Source: Rhizobium sp. BK196
Lineage (GTDB): Bacteria > Pseudomonadota > Alphaproteobacteria > Rhizobiales > Rhizobiaceae
Length of the DNA stretch: 64,000 nucleotides
Direction: 5' to 3'
Assembly: GCF_014193255.1 (NCBI RefSeq)
Contig: NZ_JACHZB010000001.1
Coordinates: forward strand, 248,001 to 312,000
The position numbers and the translations under genes were made by a program. Below, piece after piece: positions 45,138-53,481 of this stretch. Positions within the stretch are counted from its first letter, which is position 1; each line of letters begins with the position of its first letter. Under the pieces are notes generated by a model. The model saw nothing but the letters and a program-made list of their open reading frames with translations, was not told the DNA's origin and ran no database searches.

Positions 45138-45656
45138 ATGGCGAGCACGACAGGCAGGGACGCCATCGAAGGCATGGACGAACTCAGAGACGCGAGCGAG
45201 CCCATGCCAGCCCCCGAACGTGAAAAAACCTCCGAACAGGAAAAAGCCGATCAGCACGCGAAGGCTGAGGGTTTTGCGAGTGAGGCGGCCTATGAAGACT
45301 ATCTGCATGCGGTCGCCGAGGATGCGCCGATCGAGGAGGTCGTCGTCGACATTGAGCGCGCCGCCGCGCGCGAGGAGCTTGAGCGGCAGATCGAGGATGT
45401 CCGCTACGAAATCGGCAACCTGCGCGCCCGGCTGCATAATATCCGCCATCAGGCGGGCAGCGTCGTGGAAGAAAACATTCGCTGGGCGGATGCGAGCGCC
45501 CATGCGCAGCTTGGGGACTATCCCTGGCTGAAGCTCTCGGGCGCCATGCTGCTGGCCTTCTTTACCGGCAAGGCCCTGCAGCGCCTGCCCTTCGGTTCGC
45601 TGATGACGGCGGCCGCACCGCTGCTGATTGCTGCTGCGCGGGAGAGAAGCAGGTAG
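45138..45656 (+). CDS. Membrane-anchored coiled-coil protein, unknown
   Basis: 172 residues; AGAGGAG 6 nt before the ATG. Charged N-terminal half, a helix AAREELERQIEDVRYEIGNL (about 74-93), and a short hydrophobic C-terminal segment LKLSGAMLLAFFTGKALQRL, in the manner of ElaB/YqjD or DUF3618-type proteins. Follows the kinase gene by 86 nt. Confidence 0.7.
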   Translation: MASTTGRDAIEGMDELRDASEPMPAPEREKTSEQEKADQHAKAEGFASEAAYEDYLHAVAEDAPIEEVVVDIERAAAREELERQIEDVRYEIGNLRARLHNIRHQAGSVVEENIRWADASAHAQLGDYPWLKLSGAMLLAFFTGKALQRLPFGSLMTAAAPLLIAAARERSR

Positions 45657-45774
45657 CGGAAGGGCTGTTCCTGTTCTCTCCAGCTTCGGGCGCAAACCTC
45701 ACACGCATGCCGCGTCGGAACCCAGGGGTCGGCGCCTCGCCCAAAAGCAGCGCTCTATGTCTTTATCGGCAACC

Positions 45775-46482
45775 TCACCGCCGCTCGCTCCCCGCCTCGT
45801 CGGCCGTGCGCGCGATGAACCGTTTGGAGACCAGCCAGCAGCCGAGCGCCCAGAGCGAGCCGGCGACCCAGCCGGCGAGCACGTCGGTCGGATAATGGAC
45901 GCCGAGATAGATGCGGCTGAGGCCGATGATGACGGCGAGGAAGATGCCAGCCCCCATGACGAAGATGCGCGTGGCGCGGTATTTCTGGGTGCGCGCCAGA
46001 AGCACGCCGAGCGTGAGATAGGTGACGGCGGACACCATCGCATGGCCGCTCGGGAAACTGTGATCGCCGACATCGACGAGATGCGGAACGATGTCAGGCC
46101 TTGCGCGGGCGACAAGAAGCTTGAGCCCCGTGCTCGCCAGCCAGCCGCTGAAGACCGAGAAGAACAGGAAGACGGCGATCACAGTCCTGCGGTCGAGCAG
46201 CAGATAGACGGTCGCAAGCAGCGTCAGCAGCGCCAGCACGGTCACCCCTCCGAGGCTGGTGATATCGCCCACCGCATGAGCGAACCATTGCGGGCCGATC
46301 GGCTGGCCGAGATCGCCGGGCTGGCGCAGCCACAACAGGACCGCCTGGTCGAAATTCAGCGTCTCGCCCTCCAGCACCTCGCTCGTCAGCCGCTGCAGCA
46401 GGAAAAGCCCGCCGGCAAGGCAGGCGAAGGTGATGAGCGTCATCGGCTCATACTGGTTCAGCCAGGTCTTGATACGGTTCAT
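45775..46482 (-). CDS. PAP2-family phosphatase
   Basis: 235 residues from the ATG at 46482 (AGGAGCAG upstream). Six predicted membrane helices. The three catalytic blocks are complete: KLLVARARPD, HSFPSGHA and SRIYLGVHYPTDVLAGW. Likely acts on lipid phosphates such as undecaprenyl diphosphate or phosphatidate at the membrane. Confidence 0.9.
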   Translation of the reverse strand: MNRIKTWLNQYEPMTLITFACLAGGLFLLQRLTSEVLEGETLNFDQAVLLWLRQPGDLGQPIGPQWFAHAVGDITSLGGVTVLALLTLLATVYLLLDRRTVIAVFLFFSVFSGWLASTGLKLLVARARPDIVPHLVDVGDHSFPSGHAMVSAVTYLTLGVLLARTQKYRATRIFVMGAGIFLAVIIGLSRIYLGVHYPTDVLAGWVAGSLWALGCWLVSKRFIARTADEAGSERR

Positions 46483-46716
46483 TCTGCTCCTGTCGAATAT
46501 TTGGTTTCCGGGAGAGCCTCGGCTCGCTGACTTCATCAACTGTGTGCAGCACTTTGGTTTTGCAAGGGGCTCCTCATCTCGGATCCCGCCCTGATATCGC
46601 GCACGCCGCGGCCGAACCGCTGGCGCCGTGCAGCCGCTCGGGCTGCTGATGCAGGGGAAATAACTGCGTTGTGCAACCTCCAAAGCACCTCCCCAACCCC
46701 TCCCCAACAAGCCCCG

Positions 46717-47169
46717 TCAAAGCCTGATGGCGGTCTCCTCTTTCGCCGTGCGGATGACGATCATGGTGAAATAGCGGGCAACGTTGTTTTCGTCGCGGAA
46801 AAGGCGTTCGCTGAGGGCGTCGAATTCCTCCATGTCGCGCAGGCGCAGCATCAGCACGACATCGGTCTCACCGGTGACGGAATAGGCCTGCGAGACCGCC
46901 TCTTCGGCAACGGCGATGTCGAGAAAACGGCGCATATGCACCTCCCCATGCAGCTTCAGCTCCACGGTCACCAGCGCCTTGATACCACGTCCGGCCTTTG
47001 CCGGATTGAGGATCGCGACGATGCGGTCGATGACACCGGATTTGCGCAGCCGCTGCACGCGGCGCAGGCAGCTGGAGGGGGCCAGGCCCACCTCGTCGGC
47101 CAGATCGGCATTGGTGCGCGAAGCGTCGCGCTGCATCAGGTTCAGAAGCTTCCGGTCGATACGATCCAT
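46717..47169 (-). CDS. Lrp/AsnC-family regulator
   Basis: 150 residues from the ATG at 47169. HTH KLLNLMQRDASRTNADLADE and VGLAPSSCLRRVQRLRKSGV; RAM domain AYSVTGETDVVLMLRLRDME. Divergent from the Gate-domain permease with a 119-nt spacer, so it likely regulates it. Confidence 0.92.
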   Translation of the reverse strand: MDRIDRKLLNLMQRDASRTNADLADEVGLAPSSCLRRVQRLRKSGVIDRIVAILNPAKAGRGIKALVTVELKLHGEVHMRRFLDIAVAEEAVSQAYSVTGETDVVLMLRLRDMEEFDALSERLFRDENNVARYFTMIVIRTAKEETAIRL

Positions 47170-47288
47170 TATAGCAGCATAGCGGCAGGACACGTTTTTG
47201 CAATAAAATTGCAAACTGCTGCAATCTTTGACCGCAAATTCGAAGCGAACGGGTCTAGCAGATGGAGACATCGCAAAAGGGGTCTCAA

Positions 47289-48263
47289 ATGCCGTTCCTG
47301 TCGTTCATCCGGCGCAACACCGCGCAAACACTTGGCATCTACTGGGTGCTTGTCCGCATCACAGTTCCGATCGCTATCATCACCGAACTCCTGTCGAGGA
47401 TGGGAGCGGTCAAGGCGATCGCACCGGCCTTTGCACCCATCATGAACCTGGTCGGGCTTGCGCCGGAGCTGGGGCTCGCCTGGCTGACGGGCATGCTGGT
47501 CGGCATCTGGGGCGCCGTTCCGCTCGTCTTCACCCTCGTTCCCGTCTCCTCGCTCAGCGTTGCCGACGTCACGGTATTCTCGGCGCTCATTCTCTTCGCC
47601 CACGGCCTGCCGATCGAGCAGAAGATCATCCAGAAGGCAGGTCCGGGCATGATCGCGACGACCACGCTGCGCATCGCCGGCGGCCTGCTCTACGCCTTCA
47701 TGCTGCACCATCTTCTCTCGGCGACGGACTGGCTGTCGGCGCCGGTCGCTCCTGTCTGGCTGCCGATGAGCGCAACGCCCGACTGGGCTGGCTATTTCAG
47801 GGGTCTTGCCGAGACCATGGCCTGGATGCTCGTCATCCTCGTCACCCTCTCCTGGGGCCTCGAAATCCTCAAGGCGACCGGGCTCATGGAATTGATGATG
47901 AAGGCTCTTTCGCCGGTGCTGCGTCTTGCCGGCATCAACGGCGAAGCCGGACATCTGACCGCTATCGGCCTGTTTCTCGGCATTTCCTACGGCGCCGGCT
48001 TGCTGATCCGCGAGGCGCAATCGGGCGCGGTATCGCCGCGCCAGATCTTTCTGTCCTGCGTGTTCATGGGCTTCGCACACAGCGTGATCGAGGATACGAT
48101 TGTGGTGATGTCGCTCGGCGCAAATCTGCACGGCGTTCTGACCGGACGCCTCGTCTTTGCGGTTGCGGCCTGCGCAGCGATTGCGGTCCTGCTCCGCCGT
48201 CTGCCCGACAGGGCATTCTTTGCCCAGATGTTTCGGCTGAGAACTATGGAGGCCGAACGGTGA
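47289..48263 (+). CDS. Nucleoside-recognition (Gate) domain membrane protein
   Basis: 324 residues from the ATG at 47289 (AAAGGGG upstream). About nine hydrophobic segments; the Gate region is around LVGIWGAVPLVFTLVP and LFLGISYGAGLLIREAQSGA, SCVFMGFAHSVIEDTI. Gate proteins move nucleosides or other small solutes; the substrate is unknown. Paired with a divergent Lrp-type regulator. Confidence 0.87.
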   Translation: MPFLSFIRRNTAQTLGIYWVLVRITVPIAIITELLSRMGAVKAIAPAFAPIMNLVGLAPELGLAWLTGMLVGIWGAVPLVFTLVPVSSLSVADVTVFSALILFAHGLPIEQKIIQKAGPGMIATTTLRIAGGLLYAFMLHHLLSATDWLSAPVAPVWLPMSATPDWAGYFRGLAETMAWMLVILVTLSWGLEILKATGLMELMMKALSPVLRLAGINGEAGHLTAIGLFLGISYGAGLLIREAQSGAVSPRQIFLSCVFMGFAHSVIEDTIVVMSLGANLHGVLTGRLVFAVAACAAIAVLLRRLPDRAFFAQMFRLRTMEAER

Positions 48264-48409
48264 TGAGCACCGGCTGGCCGCGGATTGCGACTGTGGGAAG
48301 ATGGTTGCGTGGTGGCTCGGGCTTGAGTCTTGAGGACACTTCTCCGGCGCAGTTTCACCACCAAAGCGCAAAGCTCACTTGAGGCACCTGCGCCCACCCA
48401 AACTCTCCT

Positions 48410-48575
48410 CATCCCCTCCTCCTGCTAGCACGAGGATGTCACGGGGATCCAGCCTGCCCAAGGCCTTGGGCAGGCAAGACTTTTCGTTTTCGGCAAACAG
48501 GCAGTCATACACGGCGCGGACGCGCCGTGGCTGGATTCCTGTGACAGGCACAGGAATGAGGGAGGAAAAGGTGTG
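48410..48575. repeat. RIME-like mosaic repeat
   Basis: Carries GTCACGGGGATCCAGC, GCCCAAGGCCTTGGGC (palindrome), CGGCGCGGACGCGCCGTGGC (palindrome) and GGATTCCTGTGACAGGCACAGGAATGA-type end. Shares order and motifs with 37893-38095. Nothing else is supported in 48264-48632. Confidence 0.7.
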
Positions 48576-48632
48576 CCGCAACACACCTGGCGAAAGCGCG
48601 GCGCCCTCTCCTTCGAGAGCACCGCCCATCCA

Positions 48633-49574
48633 TCACACCAGCGGCCCGCGGCCTACCGCAACCAGATCCTCCTCCTCGTCGCGCTGGCGCCCGCCGAGTG
48701 CGGCAGCCGCAGCGGCGATGAAGGCGCCGACGAGCAGTGAGAGCGAGCCGATCAAAGCCGAGGTCGCCGCAGCCTTGCGGGCCTTGTCGGCGGCAGCCTG
48801 CGCTGCGACCTTGGCGTCGTCGATCTGCTTCAGCACCGTATCGACCCTGGTGCGGGCATCGGCTTCGGAAAGCCCGGTGCGGGCCGAAACGATGCCGGCA
48901 ATATAGGCCTTGTCGCCGTCAGGCACCGAGCCGTTCACGGCCCCCTGCAAGAGGATGCGGGAAATCTCGGCTGCGGCCGCGCCATTATCCGCGTTGGCAC
49001 GGTCGGCGATGTTCTGCGGCCGCAGCAGCGCGTCGGTGAAATAGGCGGTGGGCATGCTTGGGCCAGTCGTATCCGTGTCCGAAGCCGAGGCTGCAGCAGC
49101 GCCTCCGGCCACACCGGCGGCCATGGCGGCCTGACCGGCGGCACTTGCCCCAGCGCCGGCAAGCGAGGTCAGCGACGACGCCAGGAAACCGGCGACGAAG
49201 ACGGTGGCGAGCGCCCAGCTGAGGAAGCCATGCGCGGTATCGCGGAAGAAAACCTCATCCGTGTGGATTGCCGCCCATTTTGTCCTGAGCCGCCCGGTCA
49301 GATAGCCGCCGAACGCCGAGGACAGCCATTGCACGACGACCAGCCAGATCGCCGCGGTGACGCCGACGGTTGCCGCCGAACTGCTTTCGCCCGACCAGGG
49401 GGACACCATCGTCAGCCCCACGCCGGAACCCAGAAGCAGCAGGATGAGCGTGATGCCAGACGCCGCCACGGCGCCGCCGATGATCGGCCCCCAGGCAATG
49501 GCCGATTTTGACGATTCGACCGGCATCACATCCGTGCGTGCGCCGGGCGTAACCCGGTCTTCAGCAAGAGACAT
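48633..49574 (-). CDS. PhnA-like membrane protein, unknown
   Basis: 313 residues. Two predicted membrane segments near the N-terminus (about 26-48 and 68-88), one at about 118-140 and one near the C-terminus (about 262-295). The middle is Ala-rich with RTGLSEADARTRVDTVLKQI. Relatives in rhizobia are called PhnA-like without evidence of phosphonate activity. Follows a 25-residue membrane peptide gene by 9 nt, on the transcript of a divergent stress promoter. Confidence 0.75.
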   Translation of the reverse strand: MSLAEDRVTPGARTDVMPVESSKSAIAWGPIIGGAVAASGITLILLLLGSGVGLTMVSPWSGESSSAATVGVTAAIWLVVVQWLSSAFGGYLTGRLRTKWAAIHTDEVFFRDTAHGFLSWALATVFVAGFLASSLTSLAGAGASAAGQAAMAAGVAGGAAAASASDTDTTGPSMPTAYFTDALLRPQNIADRANADNGAAAAEISRILLQGAVNGSVPDGDKAYIAGIVSARTGLSEADARTRVDTVLKQIDDAKVAAQAAADKARKAAATSALIGSLSLLVGAFIAAAAAALGGRQRDEEEDLVAVGRGPLV

Positions 49575-49583
49575 GGCAGCCTC

Positions 49584-49661
49584 CTATCGCATGAACAGAA
49601 CGAGCAGGATGACGAGCGGCAACGGGATACCCAGAAGCCAGAGAAGAATACCGCGACCCAT
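49584..49661 (-). CDS. 25-residue hydrophobic membrane peptide
   Basis: GGAGGATTTTCAA precedes an ATG encoding GRGILLWLLGIPLPLVILLV and LFMR: one membrane helix with basic ends. Too short for most gene finders. It lies 9 nt upstream of the PhnA-like gene and about 40 nt downstream of an exact EcfG promoter. Confidence 0.68.
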   Translation of the reverse strand: MGRGILLWLLGIPLPLVILLVLFMR

Positions 49662-49701
49662 TTGAAAATCCTCCGTGAATTGAATGTGTTCGCGAGGATC
49701 G

Positions 49702-49726
49702 AACGCCGGCCGATGCTGTTTGTTCC
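49702..49726 (-). promoter_or_regulatory. EcfG-type general stress promoter, leftward
   Basis: Minus strand GGAAC (49726-49722), 16 nt, CGTT (49705-49702). Drives the 25-residue peptide and PhnA-like gene. Confidence 0.7.
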
Positions 49727-49772
49727 GAGGCTGGGTGTGGCGCAATGCATGGCGCTATTCTCAGGCCTCGAT

Positions 49773-49797
49773 GGAACCGGCGAGTCCACCCCGCGTT
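49773..49797 (+). promoter_or_regulatory. EcfG-type general stress promoter, rightward
   Basis: GGAAC (49773-49777), 16 nt, CGTT (49794-49797), 25 nt before the 49823 gene start. Confidence 0.7.
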
Positions 49798-49822
49798 GCG
49801 CTTTCAGAGAAAGGAGCCTTCC

Positions 49823-50029
49823 ATGCCTCGTAAGACAAAACCGCTCGTCGAAGTCGCCGCCAAGACTGAGGACGGCCGTGTGCCGCTCGGCATCATGAAC
49901 ACCAAGCAGGCCCTCGACCTGCCGGAAGAACTGGATGTCGAGATCTCCCATCCGGACAAGGAAGCCGGCGCCACCGATCACTTCATCGACAGGGACGAAC
50001 TGCGCAAGGTCAGACGCAGACGAGGATAA
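49823..50029 (+). CDS. Small stress-promoter protein, unknown
   Basis: 68 residues from the ATG at 49823 (AAAGGAG upstream). Sequence: basic start, LGIMNTKQALDLPEELDVEI core, basic tail RKVRRRRG. No membrane segment. Faces the 25-residue peptide operon across two back-to-back EcfG promoters. Confidence 0.72.
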   Translation: MPRKTKPLVEVAAKTEDGRVPLGIMNTKQALDLPEELDVEISHPDKEAGATDHFIDRDELRKVRRRRG

Positions 50030-50229
50030 CGAGAGCACGGAGACGGCACGGCCATTACGTGCCGCCTGCCCCGCCACCGGCCGATATGCAGCTCCTGACG
50101 GAGAAGGCGGGTTGAGGCTGTGCGGCGGCAGATTGCCGCCAAAATGCATCGCCGTTAAATCAGCGGGTGATATCGGGCGGCCTTTGGGTCTATACCGGAC
50201 TGCCCCCAATCGACCGCCCGAGTCCGCCC

Positions 50230-51579
50230 ATGCCTCTTCCCTATCGCAATTCCAGGCTGCTTCGCCGCTCCCGTGTCATCTGGGGATCCTTCTCGCTATG
50301 GCGGCCGCGGCTGGTGTTCTGGTGCGGAGCGCTGGCGATCGGCCTGGTCAGCGTCGGTTTTGCAAGGCTTGCCGATCTCGCGCAGAAAGCCTTCGCCGGC
50401 CTCACAGCGTCGGGCGAATGGTCGTTCCTGCTGCCGCTGATCGTCAGCCCGCTCGGCTTCATGGCCTCGGCCTGGCTTGCAGCCACGTTGTTTCCCAATT
50501 CGCAGGGCAGCGGCATTCCCCAGGCGATCGCCGCGCGCCATCTGCGCCATGAGGAAGACCGCACGCGTCTGCTTTCGCTGCGGATCGCCGCCGGCAAGAT
50601 CGCGCTCACCGTTCTCGGCCTCTTCTGCGGCGCATCGATCGGCCGCGAAGGACCAACGGTACAGGTCGGCGCCTCCATCATGCTGGCAGTCGCGCGGCTC
50701 AGCGGCATGGCTCAGGCGCGTGGCCTGATCCTGGCGGGCTCTGCTGCCGGCATCGCTGCGGCCTTCAACACGCCGCTTGCCGGCATCGTCTTCGCCATCG
50801 AGGAAATGAGCCGCACCTATGAATCGCGCGCCAACGGCCTGGTGCTGACCGCCGTCATCCTTTCAGGCCTCGCCGCGCTTGGCCTTGCCGGCAGCTACAA
50901 TTATTTCGGCGAGGCTTCCGTTTCGCCGGCGGGCCTGAGCGACTGGGGCCTGGTGCTCGTCTGCGGCATAGGCGGCGGCGCGCTCGGTGCTGCGTTCAGC
51001 GGCTCCGCCCTGCATTTCGGTCAGCGTATCCGCCGCTGGGCGCAGCCGCAGCCCCTCTCCCGCATGGTCGCGCTTGCCGGCATCTGCGGACTGGCGGTGG
51101 CCGCCATCGGCATCGCCTCTGGCGGCACGACCTTCGGCACCGGCTATAATCAGGCAAGAGGCGCGGTCGAGGGCCATGCGCTGCCGCTCTTCTTCTTCAT
51201 CGAAAAGCTGGCGGCCGGTTTCCTGTCGATGCTGTCGGGCATTCCGGGCGGCATCTTCGCCCCATCGCTCGCCGTCGGCGCCGGTTTCGGCAGCACCGTC
51301 GGCTCCCTTCTCGGCACCAGCATCGCGCTTGCCGCCATCCTCGGCATGACCGGCTATTTCTCCGGCGTCGTGCAGGCGCCGATGACCGCCTTCGTCATCA
51401 TTCTGGAAATGACCGGCGACCACCAGGCCGTCATCCCCATCATGGCAGTCGCCATGCTCGGCTACATCACCTCCCGCATCCTCTCGCGCGAGCCGCTCTA
51501 TCACGGCCTCTCCCGCGTCTTCATCGCCGCTGCGGTACGGGCACGGCGGGCGGTGGAGCGGGAAGAGGCCGCCGCCTAG
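50230..51579 (+). CDS. ClC-family H+/Cl- exchanger
   Basis: 449 residues from the ATG at 50230. The ion-path motifs are GSGIPQ, GREGPTVQ (with the gating Glu) and GGIFAPS. The EE pair in FAIEEMSRTY corresponds to the internal proton glutamate of exchangers rather than channels. No CBS domains. About ten to twelve membrane helices. The 3' end overlaps a minus-strand gene by 59 nt. Confidence 0.93.
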   Translation: MPLPYRNSRLLRRSRVIWGSFSLWRPRLVFWCGALAIGLVSVGFARLADLAQKAFAGLTASGEWSFLLPLIVSPLGFMASAWLAATLFPNSQGSGIPQAIAARHLRHEEDRTRLLSLRIAAGKIALTVLGLFCGASIGREGPTVQVGASIMLAVARLSGMAQARGLILAGSAAGIAAAFNTPLAGIVFAIEEMSRTYESRANGLVLTAVILSGLAALGLAGSYNYFGEASVSPAGLSDWGLVLVCGIGGGALGAAFSGSALHFGQRIRRWAQPQPLSRMVALAGICGLAVAAIGIASGGTTFGTGYNQARGAVEGHALPLFFFIEKLAAGFLSMLSGIPGGIFAPSLAVGAGFGSTVGSLLGTSIALAAILGMTGYFSGVVQAPMTAFVIILEMTGDHQAVIPIMAVAMLGYITSRILSREPLYHGLSRVFIAAAVRARRAVEREEAAA

Positions 51580-51805
51580 CCGAAACGTGGCTCCACCCCC
51601 GCCCTGAACCAGACCGGGCTTCCGCGAGTTCTCCCCGCAACCAATCGGCTTTGTGGGGCCTCTGTGCCATCCACGAAAGAAACGGCAAGGCCCAACGCAG
51701 CCCATCCCATTCCGGCGCATCGAGCGGATCGGCGAGCGGGTCCTTCCTCTGCCTGCGGCTGTCCTTGTGAAGCGCGATTGCGAGCATGATCCAGTTGAGA
51801 AGCAT
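51521..51805 (-). CDS. Uncharacterised 94-residue protein, antisense overlap with ClC
   Basis: ATG at 51805 has GGAGGCAGGA upstream. Starts with a hydrophobic helix (LLNWIMLAIALHKD), then RRQRKDPLADPLDAPEWDGL, ending basic and Pro-rich. The last 20 residues are encoded opposite the ClC 3' end and may be non-conserved. Divergent from the LysR gene. Confidence 0.5.
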   Translation of the reverse strand: MLLNWIMLAIALHKDSRRQRKDPLADPLDAPEWDGLRWALPFLSWMAQRPHKADWLRGELAEARSGSGRGWSHVSARRRPLPAPPPAVPVPQRR

Positions 51806-51894
51806 CGTCCTGCCTCCATCTATGTCAGATGCAACTGACCTAAGGCGCGCTGACCGGCAAAAGTAGACGCGCGGACGAAAGGGGGTTTTCATCG

Positions 51895-52761
51895 ATGAAA
51901 GAGGCAAGCTGGGACGATCTGCAGCTCTTCTTCCATGTCGCGACATCGGGCGGCCTGACGGGGGCTGCGGCACGCACTGGCCTCAGTGCGCCGACCATCG
52001 GCCGACGGATGCTGGCGCTGGAGCGGGCGACCGGGCGCACGCTCTTCAGGCGCGGTCCGACCGGCTATCTTCTGGCCAAGGATGGGGAGACGCTGCTCGA
52101 GCGCGTTCTGATCATGCAGGAGGCGGCCGAGACGATCGCTGACTGGCGCGGCGATGTCCTGACCCTGCCGATCGTCTCGACCGGGGCGGACGCCTGGATG
52201 TTATGGTTCATCGCCGGTCACCTGCCCGCCGTCTGGCAGCCTGAAGACAGGTTCCGCATGTGCTACAAAGCGCTCGATACCGGCCTCGACCTGACCTATC
52301 GCGAGGCGCATCTCGCCATCCTGCACGAACGGCCGGAGCGCGGTAATTTCGCAACCCGCCGCTCCGTCTCGGTCGCCCATGCAGCATATCAGGCCAGCAC
52401 CTTCAGCGCCGCCAATCACAACTGGATTTCGCTCGGAACGGAGATTGCGGTGACGCCTGCCGACAAATGGACCTTCGAGCAGCCGGACCACTGGATCACC
52501 AGCTGGACGAATACGCCGCTGATGCTGCCCCATCTCATCCGCGGCGGCGCCGGCCGCGGCGTCCTGCCCTGCTTCATGGGCGATGCCGAGCCCGGTCTCG
52601 TCCGCGCCGGCCCTGTCATCGACAGCCTCACCTACGACATCTGGATCACCGTGCACGAAGACGAACGCCAGCGGCCGGAAGTGCGCACGGTGATCGACAG
52701 GCTCAGCGCACTGTTTGCCGCGCATGCGGACCTGTTTGCCGGCAGATGCGAGCGCGCCTGA
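51895..52761 (+). CDS. LysR-family regulator
   Basis: 288 residues; AAGGGGG upstream. HTH LQLFFHVATSGGLTGAAART, LSAPTIGRRMLALERATG; effector domain less conserved. Shares a spacer with the divergent 94-residue gene. Effector unknown. Confidence 0.9.
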   Translation: MKEASWDDLQLFFHVATSGGLTGAAARTGLSAPTIGRRMLALERATGRTLFRRGPTGYLLAKDGETLLERVLIMQEAAETIADWRGDVLTLPIVSTGADAWMLWFIAGHLPAVWQPEDRFRMCYKALDTGLDLTYREAHLAILHERPERGNFATRRSVSVAHAAYQASTFSAANHNWISLGTEIAVTPADKWTFEQPDHWITSWTNTPLMLPHLIRGGAGRGVLPCFMGDAEPGLVRAGPVIDSLTYDIWITVHEDERQRPEVRTVIDRLSALFAAHADLFAGRCERA

Positions 52762-52768
52762 AGAGGCA

Positions 52769-52972
52769 TTACAGGGCCGCGGGTGCTGCTCCATGCCTTG
52801 GCCATTGCGGCGGCTGCACGGCAGGGTGCGGAACACCCTCGCCTTCGCCCTCGTCGTCGCAGCTCGCCTGCAGTTTCATGGCGCTGCCTTCGATCTGGTC
52901 GAGCTGGATTTGCACCTCGTCGAACCGGCCGAGAAGGCGGTGAGTCAATCTCTTGAATTTGCGTCTGGACAT
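52769..52972 (-). CDS. Small acidic/helical protein, unknown
   Basis: 67 residues from the ATG at 52972 (AAAGGAG 6 nt upstream). Basic N-terminus (SRRKFKRLTHRLLGRFDEVQ), coiled-coil-like IQLDQIEGSAMKLQASC, acidic tail. A CGAAC-N16-CGTT promoter-like element lies 20 nt upstream. Confidence 0.6.
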   Translation of the reverse strand: MSRRKFKRLTHRLLGRFDEVQIQLDQIEGSAMKLQASCDDEGEGEGVPHPAVQPPQWPRHGAAPAAL

Positions 52973-52993
52973 GATGGGCTCCTTTGATCCGGG

Positions 52994-53018
52994 AACGCCT
53001 GTCATCACGGAAAGTTCG
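52994..53018 (-). promoter_or_regulatory. EcfG-like promoter, one mismatch
   Basis: Minus strand CGAAC-N16-CGTT against consensus GGAAC-N16-CGTT, well placed for the 67-residue gene. Confidence 0.4.
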
Positions 53019-53061
53019 ATGGGCGGAAGCGTTTGTCGTGGCCTTTCGCCAGCCGCGCACG

Positions 53062-53193
53062 TCACGCAGCGGATTGCAGGTTCAGCCAGAAATCCGGCGC
53101 CGTGCGAAAGTATTTGGCGAGACTGAGAGCGGTGTCTGTCGTGACCGGGGGTTGTTCGGCAAGCCGTTTAATCGTTGTGCGGGGAAGATGCAG
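53062..53193 (-). pseudogene. HigA antitoxin, C-terminal fragment
   Basis: Frame reads LHLPRTTIKRLAEQPPVTTD and LSLAKYFRTAPDFWLNLQSA then TGA, closely matching the second half of the intact HigA at 55183-55482. The first ~35 residues are missing and an in-frame TGA stands just upstream. Confidence 0.78.
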
Positions 53194-53279
53194 GCGTCAG
53201 CTATTCGGCTCATCGAGGCTATTTCCTCTCGCCGAAAGCTCCTTCCAGAACACGACCCATCATTCCCTCAACCCAAACA

Positions 53280-53305
53280 GGAACGAATCGCATTGCTCGA
53301 CTGTT
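53280..53305 (+). promoter_or_regulatory. EcfG-like promoter, one mismatch
   Basis: GGAAC-N17-TGTT, 33 nt before the start of a 45-residue membrane protein gene. Confidence 0.4.
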
Positions 53306-53338
53306 ATCCGACCAACAATATCAGGATCGGATCGGCCG

Positions 53339-53476
53339 ATGCGAATGCTCATGTTGATAATCCTGGCGCTGATGATCGCATCGGTGGTCGGCATATTGGT
53401 GGTGAAAATGTTCGACGGCGGCGGCACCAAGAGCGATAAGCCGCCGCCTGTCATTCAGCAGCCGGAGCCGAAGTAG
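53339..53476 (+). CDS. 45-residue single-pass membrane peptide
   Basis: RMLMLIILALMIASVVGILV, then VKMFDGGGTKSDKPPPVIQQ and PEPK: one N-terminal membrane helix and a short Pro-rich tail. Ribosome site is weak (GGATCGG). Convergent with the ECF sigma gene. Confidence 0.52.
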   Translation: MRMLMLIILALMIASVVGILVVKMFDGGGTKSDKPPPVIQQPEPK

Positions 53477-53481
53477 CACCG

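Noticed and set aside
48633..49574. Phosphonate metabolism role from the PhnA-like label
   Set aside because: The label is inherited annotation; the protein is membrane-bound and Ala-rich, with no catalytic motif.
51895..52761. LysR regulator controlling the ClC exchanger
   Set aside because: Separated from ClC by the minus-strand gene and same-strand position downstream; no binding site links them.
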